The notes under the pieces were generated by a model, which searched no databases, was not told where the DNA came from, and saw only the letters and a list, made by a program, of their open reading frames with translations. This document shows, in pieces, positions 1 through 11,975 of a DNA stretch of 64,000 bases (position 1 is the stretch's first letter; each line of letters starts with the position of its first letter). A program made the position numbers and the translations under genes. The stretch comes from Epiperipatus broadwayi. Lineage: Eukaryota > Onychophora > Udeonychophora > Euonychophora > Peripatidae. The stretch covers positions 5,639,576 through 5,703,575 of the forward strand of contig JAQFVV010000036.1 in assembly GCA_028023455.1 (NCBI GenBank), in the 5' to 3' direction.

Positions 1-330
1 GTATATGAAATTACTACAGACTGTTGCCTTTGGCAGGATGGCTCTGTTGGTTAAAGTATTACCTAAAAAATCAATACTCAAGAATCTAAGGACCCAGGTT
101 TGAATCCCATACTAGTACTGTCAATGGTCAGGCCAACAACACCTGAAGAAAAGAGGTAAATAATACCTCTCAAAATATTGTGCATATATTAACATGTTTG
201 ATGTGTTATTACTAACAGTTGAATGTATTTGGAATATTTATATAAAGTTAAATTTTTCTAAAGACATTCAATACACATATTAGATGATGGAAATAATTCA
301 GTATAAAAATACAAATTAGAACACCATTAT
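1..330 (+). repeat. Dispersed repeat family C (tRNA-like head, hammerhead-like middle), copy 1
   Basis: The copy begins with a tRNA-like stretch: an A-box-like TGGCTCTGTTGG and a B-box-like GGTTTGAATCCC. It continues through CACCTGAAGA, a perfect 6-bp stem (AGAGGT/ACCTCT) and CAAAAT, then a tail matching the copies at 17.1 and 17.7 kb. Those copies flank a Penelope-like fragment in opposite orientations, so family C may be a PLE terminal repeat or a SINE carried along with one. The left end lies outside the window. Confidence 0.6.
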
Positions 331-943
331 CACAAACCTTCAGGAAAACTAGAAACTAATGATTGATTTCTCCTTTCAGTTGATTCATTAATAACAGTAA
401 TAGGATACAATTAAAAGAAACCCTACTAAAGAACAATCAAGTAACTTTATCTTTTATCCCTTCTATACTTTATCCTTCTACATTTTATGTTTCCCCTTAA
501 ACTTCTAAATCAAAACTGATCATTTACTTAGTAGATGCAATAATATATTTGTTTTTCCTTCAGCGTCTAAAAAATATTTAATTTAATTAATCAAAGTGAT
601 TATAATTTAATTGAAATCATATTATCTTTTATCGTTAAACAACATTTTTAATTTATAAAATTTAAAATTAAAACCTTGGAATGTAAAATTATTTTTACAT
701 AATTATTAAAATAAAATTTAAAAAACCTTTATAAATCTATTTCTTTTCTTTTTTTCATATAATAATATACACTTTTTTAAATACTATAATTGTTAGCGTT
801 ACAGTTTTTAATTCTACAATAACCAGTGTTTATAATTTGAGTTCTTATACAAAATTAACATTAACATTTAATGTGCACTCTTTTTTTTTCTTTACTAAAT
901 ATGTGAACTTCACTATAATAATATTTTTCTTTTGATTAAATTG
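331..943. other. AT-rich sequence, nothing recognised
   Basis: No coding, RNA or repeat feature could be supported. It belongs to the intron downstream of the last visible Popeye exon. Confidence 0.5.
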
Positions 944-962
944 TATATATATATATATATAT
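944..962. repeat. (TA)n microsatellite
   Basis: A short uninterrupted TA dinucleotide run. Confidence 0.8.
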
Positions 963-1065
963 GACAATAAATGTTGCCTAATAAAAATATTGTAATATAA
1001 TGTAATTATATTCCAAATAATGATAAATAAAATAAATTCCAATATAAACATTAATCAATAGTAGG

Positions 1066-1194
1066 ACTTTCAATTATATCCATAACCATTTTCAACCAAA
1101 CTGACTTAATTTCAAAATGGAGTAATAACAACATTTATTCCATTTTGAAATTAAGTCAACTTGGTTAAAAATGATTATGAATATAATTAAAAGT
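1066..1194. repeat. Hairpin repeat with 56-bp arms
   Basis: Arms 1066-1121 and 1139-1194 are inverted copies with only a few mismatches, separated by a 17-nt loop. This looks like a small fold-back element (MITE-like). No coding capacity. Confidence 0.8.
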
Positions 1195-1210
1195 AATATA
1201 TATATATATA

Positions 1211-3306
1211 GTAACGGTATATAAATATGCAGTTACATTAATTTAAAATAAAATCTTAAAGTTCGCAAATAAAAATAAAATCTATTAAAAAACTAAAAGC
1301 TAAAATATTTGTTAAACGTATAACGTATATATATTCGCACAGATGCCAAACTTTAAAAATATTTTTTTTATATAAAAAAAAAAAAGGGATTTGAACGAAC
1401 TTTTGTATAAAAAAAATACAAGATTTAAATATAAAAATATTTTAATAAAGAAATAATGTAAGTAAAAATAAAAACAGGTATTAATTAATTCCTGTAATCT
1501 GTAAATGGAGATGATTGTTTATTAATTATCCAAAAGCTGTGTAATTAAAAAGTCAGATGAAAAATAGATAAGAGAATAAAGAGATTTTAGCTTGACCAAT
1601 GGAAGCAAATAAAGGCCTGGACCATAATGAAAAAATGGAACAGTGACGTCTTTGTTTGTGGAATCCATAGGAGGACTATAAAAAGAAAAATATTGAGTTC
1701 CAGAGGGTTCCAACTTGATTTGGTGAGATGAACGATAAGACGCACTTGTCGTTCTCTCTCACTTATTTTAAAAAATGAAAAGACTGTGATACCAGAATGG
1801 AACCAGCTAATGCTACCTCCAGAACATCAGAGCGGTCTTCCAATGGAGACATTGTGGGAATTAAAAACAAGAACCTGGATTCTACTGTAAGCTATATGAA
1901 CTAAACAATTTTTAAAATCATAAAAAAAAGAATAATTAAGAACTTTCATCCGGGTTTGACAAATTAATAAACAAGCCAACTTAAATGTTAAAATGGACTC
2001 TTATCTGACTTTTGTAAGTTTTTAGATCAATTAATAATGTTTAATTTTATATATTTTGCGTTTGATAAAAAAATCATTTCCATTTATTATTTTATTTGTA
2101 TTAATACTTATTGTTAAATTATTTAAATGAGGAAATTTAAAGTGGGGTATAGACATTGCATAGATTCATTAGCGGTTAATTATTTGCTGTTTCATAGTCG
2201 ATTGGAATATATAAGTCACCAATGTCACTGCGGCATCTTACGATGAATGCTATTGGGTTTTTTGTATCCCCTATGCAATTGACATTATCGATGATTTTGT
2301 ATTTTGATCATTTATGTTTATTTTGGAATGTTTTTAACCATGGAATCTATGCAGCCGATCTATACACAACATTATAAAACAAATTGTATAAAATTCATCT
2401 GTGCGAACATATTTAAAGGTTAAATTTAAGTCAGGCGTGAATGGCTATATAGATTTGTAAAGATATATATATAGTTTAAGGGAGGGTAATCTTAGGTTAT
2501 TTGTTTCGTAGTTAAATGGGGTCTATGGATTAGATGTATTGATGTAATTAGTAAACGTAGCAGGAGATCCGCTACGGGCAGGATTGCATATACAGGCCAC
2601 ACACACCCTGTTTGCTTAATGGAATTGGATAGTAAGACAGAAGACACAGTCCATTCCTATGGAGTTTTTTGCTTATTGTTCTTCTCACCATACAGATGTA
2701 ACATTCCTGTATTGGTCAAGAGTCAATGTCTTCTCTAACTATACTGTTCAGATGTACATTCCTGACAGTATAATATATTTAGTGCTGCTGTATTTTCATG
2801 CTACATTGAATACATTAATGTATCAGTTGGATTGACGCTGGTTTGACTGTGAACTTTTGGCCTAAGGTTAAATAAGGGATAGAATATTTTCTTTTCAAAT
2901 GCAGATCTATGTAGTCTATGCATACTCGACCCTCTAAATAAATATTAAACTCATTATTGCAATCTATTTAAATGTAAAATTAAAAGTTAATATAAAAATA
3001 TAAAATGTTAAATGTATTCCTCAAAATTTATTTATATGTGCGTTAATAAATGTTTGTTTGTTAATTACTGGCAGTGGCTTTTATTTTTTTATATATATTT
3101 AAGATGCAATTAACCAAGTTATGTATTATCTCTGCATCTCCATGAGCTAGTGACAATGGGCTAATGATCTGAATATTTAAATAAAGTGGAATCTTAACAG
3201 CACATATCTGCCTACTTTATAAATTTTTCTAGGCCCAAATACCTAGATGGCGCCCCTGTAGTGCAGATATCATAGACTGCTGTCCTCCACTTTTTTTTGG
3301 ATTGTT
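1211..3306 (+). repeat. 2.1-kb repeat, copy 1
   Basis: This copy aligns almost base for base with 3877-5976 and more loosely with 33576-35712. It starts GTAACGGTATATAAATATGC and runs to about TTGGATTGTTATAA. No protein is recognisable; the short minus-strand ORF shared by copies 1 and 2 (1522-1713 and 4189-4419) is not obviously coding. It contains an inverted pair TTCGCACAGATG / CATCTGTGCGAA near 1338 and 2400. A promoter-like block is annotated separately. It could be a long terminal repeat or a non-autonomous transposon; clear terminal repeats and target duplications were not found. Confidence 0.75.
1596..1684 (+). promoter_or_regulatory. Pol II promoter-like block inside the 2.1-kb repeat
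   Basis: In order: CCAAT (1596-1600), a CRE-like TGACGTC (1644-1650) and TATAAAAA (1677-1684), at spacings usual for an RNA polymerase II core promoter. Copy 2 keeps CCAAT (4263-4267) and TATAAAAA (4344-4351), but its CRE has become TGACATC. Copy 3 keeps CCAAT and an ATAAAAG box. Transcription is an inference. Confidence 0.4.
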
Positions 3307-3876
3307 ATAACTGGCTACCCAACTTGGGTCAATCTTTGATAAACAACCATGAATGCCCTGAGACCACAATGCCCTTAGAATTTTAAAAAATAAATCATGC
3401 CAGTAACATTTTTCTTTAAAAATCAGTGTATGTATTTTTTTTTTGTATTAACGTAAGGTTATACTTGGAATGTTGTTTTAAAGTACTGCCAGTAAGAAAA
3501 ATTGCGCATATGTAAAGATAAATATGAGGAATAAAAAGTAATAAATACAACGTAATTAATTAATATAAATCATAATTTTTTTTCAAAAAAAAGTCTTCTT
3601 TAAAATCTAATCGTTTAACTTGCCTAAATAATACTTAAAAGTAGAAGAAAAGAAACTTGGAAGGGAGGGGGCAGAAATTTAGCTGGTAGTAAGGAATCAA
3701 CAGTCAACATTTTTTTTAATCATTATATTTGTGTGTAATTACTGTTTTGTCTTTTAAAAAAAAGTTTTGTCCTTTTGAAATTGTCATATATAGTCAATTT
3801 GTGTAACGTAGCTACTAACACTAAGTAAATTCTTTTTTTTTAATGTTTTTGTTGTTTTGAGGAAGTTTACTGATAT
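3307..3876. other. Unique spacer between the two adjacent 2.1-kb copies
   Basis: About 570 bp with no match noticed elsewhere in the window and no coding signal. Because it is not repeated, the two flanking copies are not a simple head-to-tail tandem. Confidence 0.5.
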
Positions 3877-5973
3877 GTAACAGTATATAAATATGCCATT
3901 ACATTAATTTAAAATAAAATCTTAAAGTTCGCAAATAAAAATAAAATCTATTAAAAAACTAAAAGCTAAAATGTTTGTTAAATGTATAACATATATATAT
4001 TCGCACAGGTGCCAAACTTTAAATTTTTTTTTTTTTTATAAATAAAAAAAAAAGGTATTTGAATGTACTTTTGTATAAAAAAATACAAGATTTAAATATA
4101 AAAATATTTTAATAAAGAAATAACATAAGTAAAAATAAAAACAGGTATTAATTAATTCCTGTAATCTGTAAATGGAAATGATTGTTTATTAATTATCCAA
4201 AAGCTGTGTAATTAAAAAGTCAGATGAAAAATAGATAAGAGAATAAAGAGATTTTAGCTTGACCAATGGAAGCAAATAAAGGCCCGGACCATAACGAAAA
4301 AATGGAACAGTGACATCTTTGTTCATGGAATCCATAGGAGGACTATAAAAAGAAAAATATTGAGTTCCAGAGGGTTCCAACTTGATTTGGTGAGACGAAC
4401 GATAAGACACACTTGTCATTCTCTCTCACTTATTTTAAAAAATGAAAAGACTGTGATACCAGAATGGAACCAGCTAATGCTATCTCCAGAACATCAGAGC
4501 GGTCTTCCAATGGAGACATCGTGGGAATTAAAAATAAGAACCTGGATTCTACTGTAAGCTATATGAACTAAACAATTTTTAAAATCATAAAAAAAAGAAT
4601 AATTAAGAACTTTCATCTGGGTTTGACAAATTAATAAACAAGCCAACTTAAATGTTAAAATGGACTCTTATCTGACTTTTGTAAGTTTTTAGATCAACTA
4701 ATAATGTTTAATTTTATATGTTTTGTGTTTGATAAAAATCATTTCCATTTATTATTTTATTTGTATTAATACTTATTATATAAATTATTTAAATGCCTGA
4801 AAATTAAAGTGGGGTATAGACATTGCATAGATTCGTTAGCGGTTAATTATGTTGCTGTTTCATAGTCGATTGGAATATATAAATCACCGATGTCACTGTG
4901 GTATCTTACGATGAATGCTATTGGGTTTTTTTGTATCCCCTATGCAATTGACATTATCGATGATTTTGTATTTTGATCAGTTATGTTTATTTTGGAATGT
5001 TTTTAACTGTGGAATCTATGCAGCCGATCTATACTCAACCTTATAAAACAAATTGTATAAAATTCATCTGTGCGAACGTATCTAAAGGTTAAATTTAAGT
5101 TGGGCGTGAATGGCTATATAGATTTGTAAAGTTATATATATAGTTTAAGGGAGGGTAATCTTAGGTTATTTGTTTTGTAGTTAAATTGGGTCAATGGATT
5201 AGATGTATTGATGTAATTAGTAAATGTAGCAGGAGATCCGCTACGGGCAGGATTGCATATATACGCTGTACACCCCCTGTTTGCCTAATGGAATTGGATA
5301 GTAAGACGGAAGATGCAGTCCATTCCTATGGAGTTTTTTTGTTTATTGTTCTTCTCACCAACAGATGTAGCATTCCTGTTTGGTAGAGAGACAATGTCTT
5401 CTCTAACTATACTGTTCAGATGTACATTCCTGACAGTATAGTATATTTAGTGCTGTTGTATTTTCATGCTACATTGAATACATTAATGTATCAGATGGAT
5501 TGATGCCAGTTTGACTGTGAACTTTTGGCCTAAGGTTAAATAAGGGATAGAATATTTTCTTTTCAAATGCAGATCTATGTAGTCTATTCATACTCGACCC
5601 TCTAAATAAATATTAAACTCATTATTGCAATCTATTTAAATGTAAAATTAAAAGTTAATATAAAAATATAAAATGTTAAATGTATTCCTCAAAATTTATT
5701 TATATGTGCGTTAATAAATGTTTGTTTGTTAATTACTGGCAGTGGCTTTTATTTTTTATATATATATTTAAGATACAATTAAACAAGTTATGTATTATCT
5801 CTGCATCTCCATGAGCTAGTGACAATGGGCTAATGATCTGAATATTTAAATAAAGTGGAATCTTAACAGTGCATATCTGCCTACTTTATAAATTTTTCTA
5901 GGCTCAAATGCCTAGATGGCACCCCTGTAGTGAAGATATCGTAGACTGCTGTTCTTCACTTTCTTTTGGATCC

Positions 5974-5976
<3 letters not shown>
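3877..5976 (+). repeat. 2.1-kb repeat, copy 2
   Basis: This is a close relative of copy 1, same orientation, offset by about 2666 bp. Differences are scattered substitutions and small indels. It ends where a long (AT)n run begins, and the microsatellite may have grown at its 3' edge. Confidence 0.75.

Positions 5977-6029
<53 letters not shown>
5977..6029. repeat. (AT)n microsatellite
   Basis: About 50 bp of uninterrupted AT dinucleotides. Confidence 0.9.
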
Positions 6030-6031
<2 letters not shown>

Positions 6032-7339
6032 GATTGTAATGTTATAATTGACTTATTAGTTTGCATTCAGAACAGGTTATATTTACTTGTTTAAGAAGGT
6101 TTATTTAAACTTCTTTGTATCAATAATTTTAATGTCTATGATTAAAATGCCATCTTTAGTGTCCATACAAATATATTGGTCCAAAAATGAAAGCGGGATT
6201 CCATCTTTACTGTTAAAGGAAGGTTGCCTTGGCAACACATTGAGATTGTTGATTGTTATTGATATTAGGATTATCTAAATGTTGACTGGTTTTTAATTTT
6301 ATATATATGTGTGTGTAGATAATGTAATCAAATTTTATTAACAAGGTTTGCAAGCTGTATAAAAATATAGTTGTATGAGTAAGTGCAATAAAATAATATA
6401 AATTAAATATTTGAATAAAAATAAACGTAAGATTTTAGGTAAAGTTATAATTCAACATTTTTCAGAATTTGAAGAAAAGAAAATATTAATACTTTTAACA
6501 TGTCTAGTATGCAAATAGATTGCAGAAAGAAATTTGCTTTATTTTAAGCGATCCCTGATTTCTTTTCGAGACCTTAAAGAAACTCATCAGGACAAGTTCC
6601 TTTTATCCATTCCATAATTCTCTGATTATTTTTTAAGATTTTAAAGAATCTGATCAGGACAAGTTCCTTATTTCCATTCCATACATCTTTGTTTTGCAGT
6701 TTATATTGTTATGCTATTATTTGTGGGCTGCTTACCATGGTAAATTTATTGACTTATTACCTCGGTGTTTCATGAGAGTTCTTAACTGAAACACCATTTG
6801 AGTTTCTTTGAAAGCAAGATAAATATATGGGTGAATTATTATTTATAGACATTTATAATCGTGATAGATAAAACACTTACATTCCTTATAGTTAGGAGAC
6901 TATGGAGATGATAGTAATAATGAAATTCAGAGATAAAAATAATAATGTTTGATGATATTTTTTTATTTAGATATCTGCAATTGCCAATCATTTTCAAATA
7001 AAGGAATATTATATGAACTTGAAGAGCTATTGTATAATAAATAAGCTGTTGATGGCCTTTGTGAAGTTAGAAAAATTATAAACAGACAATTGACTTGAAA
7101 AAAGAATATATATTTTTACTATAAAGACATAAATAATTGAATGTGCACAAGGATGGTATTTATTATAAATAAAAAATGAAATAACATTGTGGCATCAGAC
7201 AAAATGCCAAAATCAGTTATTCAACTTAATCAAAAATACTAAATGCAAATTATTCTAAATTTATGCCACAAATTATTTTTGTGGTGAAACATTTTTACAT
7301 TGATGTTTAAAATGCATTTCATTAAATTATTTTTTTTAT
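6030..7339. other. AT-rich sequence, no gene recognised
   Basis: Apart from the local duplication at 6557-6710 nothing is recognisable. Confidence 0.5.
6557..6710. repeat. Imperfect tandem duplication of about 77 bp
   Basis: Two successive units share TCAGGACAAGTTCCTT followed by a CCATTCCATA block (6590-6625 and 6653-6690). Confidence 0.6.
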
Positions 7340-9180
7340 AAAGTTGGACATGGGAGACTTTACTACTAGAAATAATAAATATTAGAAGAATGAAAATGCA
7401 CAGAAAAATTTGGTTATGATTCCAGATACAAGCTTGTGGATTTACAAAAAGACATATATCATGTTTTTTTTCTGTGAAAAAAATATGAATTGTAAGTAGA
7501 TATGAAAGTATTTAAATAAAGATATAGCAAAAATGGATTGTATTTTCACTAACAGAAAATATGTATTTCAGGATAGTAATGCTCTTAATTGTTTTAATAA
7601 AGTAATCTACAATTAATAAGACATTAGGTTCTATGTTAATGCAGAACTGGAGAGATGAAACATTTTAAGATCTTTTGGAAATTTTCTAATAAATTTAAAA
7701 TTAAATTTGCTAATCATTTTTAAAAGTTGACAGACTTTGAAGATGTTTTAAACCTGACTACAAACTGTTACAAAAATAGATGATACAAAAAGACTGCAGT
7801 TCATGAATGAATATTTAACTGAGATGGGATAATCAATAAGGAGTAATTTTATAATAAAATTTAAAAGTAATTCATTAAGAAGAATTGAATATCAGGAGTT
7901 TGCTAAAATGGTACAAAAACAATTAATAATTATATAAAAAAATATGTGTGAATTGGCAAGATAAACAGCAAAGAATAAAAGGCACAAAACTATAAAACAT
8001 TTTATTAATAGGAAGAAAAATGTTTTAGCAATAAAAAAAGAGATTAAAATGTTACTAAAAAGAAGACAACATGATGTGTTTAAATTTTCTACAAAAAATT
8101 ATAGACTAATAAAATTCAAAAATAAACATAAAGTAGCTACTACAATTAGTTCATCTTTTGAATTGCCAATTATTTTAAATAAAGAGGTGAGACATGCAAT
8201 TAAATCTATGAAAAAGAAAAACTCCAAAGAAAATGATAAAATTTATTATTGATCTCTTAAAAAAGCAAAAGAGATCAAAATTGTTCACAAAGCTATATAC
8301 CAAATGTCTAAATAACAAAGATGTTACAGGACAATGTGTTTATAATATTGATAATTAAAATGCGATAAAGAAATATTAAAAATACAGATTTATCGGTCTT
8401 CTGTCCGGTTTTTATTAAATAAAGTCTTCAACAAGATAATTGCAACTTTTTTATTGTGAACTTTGAACTCAAACCAAATAAAAGTGTAAGTTAGATTCAG
8501 AAATGATTTTAGCACAGTGGATCACATTGAAATAGTAATAGGAGTTGTAGAAAGGACTAATAAATATAAATTACCATTACACTTTAGATTTGTAGATAAT
8601 GAAAACAACATTTAATGCTATAAGCTTATCGACAGTGATTAAAGCTTTAAAATATCATGATATAGACTATCATGATATACAGCCAATATATTGTCATATT
8701 CTGAAAAATATTTATGAAAATTCAACTTCAGTGATTAAATTACTTGACATCCCTAAGAAAACAAATGATGATATAGATGAATAACAGTGTGGTTTATATC
8801 TTTAAAACTTTTACAACCGTTTTACACAAAGTATTTTGTGAATTAAAAAGAGAAACTAAGCAAATAAAATAGATAGAGAATATTTAAATCATTTAGATTC
8901 TGTAGAAAATGTGTTTGTTTTTGTAAATAGTTCAACAAAGTTTTACAAAATGTTATCAGATAAAAATAAAACTATCAATACTAAAAAAGATTAAAGTAAT
9001 GTTTAATAGCTTTTCTCACAAGAAGAAAATAAAGATTTATAAGTCATGAATTGGATAAAAATTACTAATTACAAATACTTTGCTTAGGTTATTATCAAGT
9101 GGAAATATAATGGGGGGGGGGTGAAATTAATCATAGAATTAAACTTGGATGGAAAGCTTTTGATAAAAATCATATTGGTT
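7340..9180 (+). pseudogene. RTE-type LINE (5' and middle part), decayed, split by a Merlin insertion
   Basis: Translated in mixed frames, the segment first matches the end of an RTE endonuclease: FTNRKYVFQD near 7545-7575. Near 8190-8240 it reads NKEVRHAIKSMKKKNSKEND, the start of the reverse transcriptase palm (normally KKGKAPGND). Later blocks match the better-preserved RTE at 38787-40252, including the H-R-I-K-L-G-W block near 9125-9155. Many stops and frameshifts show it is dead. It breaks off at 9180 where the Merlin begins and resumes at about 11591. Confidence 0.75.
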
Positions 9181-9210
9181 CTTACAGATAATTCAACCGA
9201 TGACGTATTT
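9181..9210 (+). repeat. Merlin left terminal inverted repeat
   Basis: CTTACAGATAATTCAACCGA and the following TGACGTATTT match the complement of 11561-11590 with two or three mismatches. Confidence 0.85.
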
Positions 9211-9442
9211 GACTTACTGATTTCCCTTCCGGTAGACATCGATGTTTTTTGCATGACAATGTTGTCATGGCAACCAAGTAACTGGCATGATTAATCCATC
9301 AGAGAGTACTTTTTTTTTTTTACCCGCGAGATTTAAAATTCGGAGAGAGGTTTGGGAATTTTTTTGATTTTTCTGTCTATTGTGATTTTGCTATCCACGG
9401 CATCACAGTGACTTTTTTGAGCTCTTCTACTTTCAGATATTT

Positions 9443-10338
9443 GTGTTATTTGGGTTTATGATGGCTGAAGCTACAACAACCTTATTTAATTTACCAAGTA
9501 CAGAGGAAGAAGCAATCGTCTTCTTACAAGACCGCGGACTTCTCCCCAAAAGGAAATTGTGTCAAAATGGTCATGAAATGAAAATGTATGTTCACAATTC
9601 TGGACCCAATTCAGTGAAACAATGGCGATGCAACTTGAAAGATTGTCTATCCCAAATCGAAATGAGAAAAGGCATGTGGTTTGTTGGCTCCAAAATGACT
9701 TTCGTGACCACTATACGTTTCATCTACAGTTGGTCCAAACAATTAACATCCATAACATTTTGTGCGGAGGAATTGAATATTTCAGACAAAACTGTTATCG
9801 ATTGGAACAACTACCTCTGCGAAGTTTGTACCTGGAGATTGTTAAGAAATGAAAGGCGGAAAATCGGAGGTCCCAACACAATCTTGGAAATCGACAAAAG
9901 GCACTTCAAAAATGGAAGAACAATGCCGGAAGAGTCCTACCACAGCAATGGCTATTTGGTGGCGTATGCAGAGAGACTGAGGAATGTTTTATTGTAGCCA
10001 TTCGAGATAGAAGTGCGTCTACTCTCATGCAAGAAATTTTGCAAAATGTACATGAAGGCTCGACTATCTACAGCGATTGCTGGAAGGGATATAAGAGCGA
10101 AGAGTTAGCTGAGGCTGGATATGAACACCATCGTGTTAATCACACATACAACTTCGTAGACCCAACAACTGGCGTACATACACAAAATGTAGAAAGGTTG
10201 TGGGGTTTGGTCAAATGGCGTAATAAAAAACACAGAGGGACAGCACATCAGCACATGGACTCATATTTGAGTGAGTTTATGTGGAGGCAGTCGTATAAAG
10301 CTGATCCTTTCGCTGCGATTTTGGAACATATATCCTAA
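9443..10338 (+). pseudogene. Merlin (IS1016/ISXO2-like) transposase with a single frameshift
   Basis: It encodes a DDE-type transposase of the Merlin/IS1016 group, which catalyses cut-and-paste of the flanking element. The N-terminal part has a zinc-finger-like set (C-QNGHEM ... W-R-C ... C) at residues 40-68 and a helix-turn-helix-like region around 110-135. The first catalytic Asp lies in LEID (codons near 9885-9897). The second is in IYSDCWKGY (10068-10094). The usual E/N of the third site is in QNVERLWGLVKWRN (10186-10230). Reading frame changes between about 9940 and 9970: the first frame runs to a stop at 9997, and the conserved FGGVCRE-type segment continues in another frame through 10338. 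A one-base loss or two-base gain explains it. Overall length (about 300 residues) is normal. The good preservation suggests a fairly young copy. Confidence 0.85.
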
Positions 10339-10439
10339 TTCAGTCCTCCGCAGTAAACGCTATTTGTAAGTAATTTTAATTTTTTTTCTAATAATTATAA
10401 TTTTATAATTAATTATATTATTGAATATAGACAATAAGT

Positions 10440-10860
10440 AATCCAAATGCATGTAAAAGTAAGGTCGCCATTAATGCCATATTCGCATTAAATCTTTATT
10501 TTAAATGTACAAAAATTTTTTGTTAATATTTCTACACTTATCAAACTTCCATTTAATTATGTTTAATTTGTAAATAATTTTCAATAATTTTTTAACTCAA
10601 ATTAGCAATATACAGTACGTTTTTAAAATTACCAAATGCATGTAAAAGTACAGCATGTGATAACATGTTTTCTCCAAGACCGCCATTAATGCTAGATTCG
10701 CATTCATTCAGGTAAAGTGTTTTTTTTTTTAAAATTTACAAAAAATTTTTGTTAATATTTCTACACTTATCAAACTTCCACTTAATTACATTTCATTTGT
10801 AAATAATTTTCAATAATTTTTTTAATCAAATTAGCAATATACAGTACGTTTTTATATTTT
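10440..10860. repeat. Direct duplication of about 200-230 bp inside the Merlin
   Basis: 10445-10632 and 10632-10858 share AAATGCATGTAAAAGTA, CGCCATTAATGC, a TTCTACACTTATCAAACTTCC block and AGCAATATACAGTACG, in the same order. Confidence 0.7.
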
Positions 10861-11130
10861 GTATTGACCTTATTTTGTATTTAATGCATGTACATTTTCA
10901 ATAATTTTTTAAATCAAATTAGCAATATACAGTACGTTTTTATATTTTGTATTGACCTTATTTTGTATTTAATGCATGTATTTTTCAATAATTTTTTAAA
11001 TCAAATTAGCGATATATAATACATTTTTATATTTTGTATTGACCTTATTTTGTATTTAATGCATGTACATTTTCAATAATTTTTTAAGTCAAATTAGCAA
11101 TATACCGTACGTTTTATATTTTGTAAATTT
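10805..11130. repeat. 88-bp tandem array inside the Merlin
   Basis: Four units, marked by AGC(A/G)ATATA at 10833, 10921, 11008 and 11096 (period 87-88 bp). Each unit includes TTTTCAATAATTTTTT, TTGTATTGACCTTATTTTG and AATGCATGTA. Confidence 0.85.
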
Positions 11131-11392
11131 TTGTTTTTTTTGTATTTTTTTTTTCAGGACCAAGAAAGATGGTGGTGTTCATTTTCTGCCCGCCAAGAAG
11201 CCATCTAAAAAACCACGTGACCGTATCACCCTTTTTTTTTTTTTAATATGTAATTTTTTTTGAAATTTTTATATTTTTGTCACGTGACCATTGTTTTGTA
11301 CTTTGTCGCGTGACCATTTTTTTTTTATTTTTATCCTGTGACCTGCGTCACATTTTTGTCTATTTTTTATATTTTTTATGCTTTTTATCATG

Positions 11393-11580
11393 TGATCAAC
11401 TGATGACATATTACCCTGAAGGCATATCAGTCTAACCTTGCAATTTTTAATGTACCATGTTCACGTGATCTGCGGATACATTTTAGCGACTAAATGTGTC
11501 TGCAGATCACTTGGAGATGTTATCTTAAAAATCGCACATTAGACTGATATGCCTTCAGGGTAATATGTCATCGGTTGAAT
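11393..11580. repeat. Nested palindrome at the Merlin right end
   Basis: An internal copy of the right end (GATGACATATTACCCTGAAG, near 11400-11420) faces the true terminus near 11540-11575. Within the loop a second inverted pair, GTGATCTGCGGATACA and TGTGTCTGCAGATCAC, forms an inner stem. Confidence 0.8.
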
Positions 11581-11590
11581 TATCCGTAAG
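11561..11590 (-). repeat. Merlin right terminal inverted repeat
   Basis: Reverse complement reads CTTACGGATAATTCAACCGA followed by TGACATATTA, matching the left end. Confidence 0.85.
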
Positions 11591-11975
11591 TACCATAATA
11601 TTTAATAAATGGTTTTATCACTTTTTTATGAATTTGAGATTTGGATACTCAAGAGGATAGACTACAGACCATTCAATAAAATAAGGAGAAATGTATACTG
11701 GAAAAAAAAAAATGCAAAAAAATGCAGGATAAAATGAACATGCATCACTAGCATCATTGAAAAAATTAAGTGATTAAAATGGAAATGGGATAGACATATT
11801 GCTAGATAGAATAATAAATAAATAAGTGAAATCTTACACTGAGACCCAAAAAGTGACCATATATGAGTTGAAAGAATAAAATCAGGAAATTTTCTGGTGT
11901 GATAAAAGAAGTACGATTATGGATCAAAGACATTTACTCTAAACTGAATCAATAATGATCGAAAATGCTGATGAT
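11591..11975 (+). pseudogene. RTE-type LINE, 3' part continuing after the Merlin
   Basis: Nucleotide alignment to the RTE at 38787-40252 resumes with the region encoding the post-RT C-terminal segment (near 11600-11690, equivalent to the L-L-T-Y-R-S-E-T-W block). It continues to the W-A-G-H-I-A-R segment near 11790 and a decayed GATGATGA tail near 11968. Together with 7340-9180 this is one LINE copy. Confidence 0.7.

Larger units (their letters stand above)
9181..11590 (+). mobile_element. Merlin-superfamily DNA transposon
   Basis: About 2.4 kb bounded by inverted repeats and carrying one transposase gene, inserted into an RTE LINE whose sequence resumes on the far side. Both ends contain GATAATTCAACCGATGAC in inverted orientation. 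The left half holds the transposase (9443-10338). The right half is non-coding and repetitive: an 88-bp tandem array and a nested palindrome at the right end. A target-site duplication could not be recognised with confidence. The outermost bases (TGGTNCTTAC) may also belong to the inverted repeats, which would shift the ends outward by 4-5 bp. Confidence 0.85.

Noticed and set aside
1522-1713. 63-codon ORF conserved in the 2.1-kb repeat copies 1 and 2
   Set aside because: Copies 1 and 2 are too similar for conservation to mean anything. Copy 3 lacks the ORF, and no motif is recognisable.
6557-6600. CTGATGAG ... CTCGAAAA on the minus strand, a possible hammerhead
   Set aside because: Only one base pair forms where stem II should be. 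The sequence folds better as a plain hairpin (CTGAT/ATCAG and TTTCTTT/AAAGAAA).
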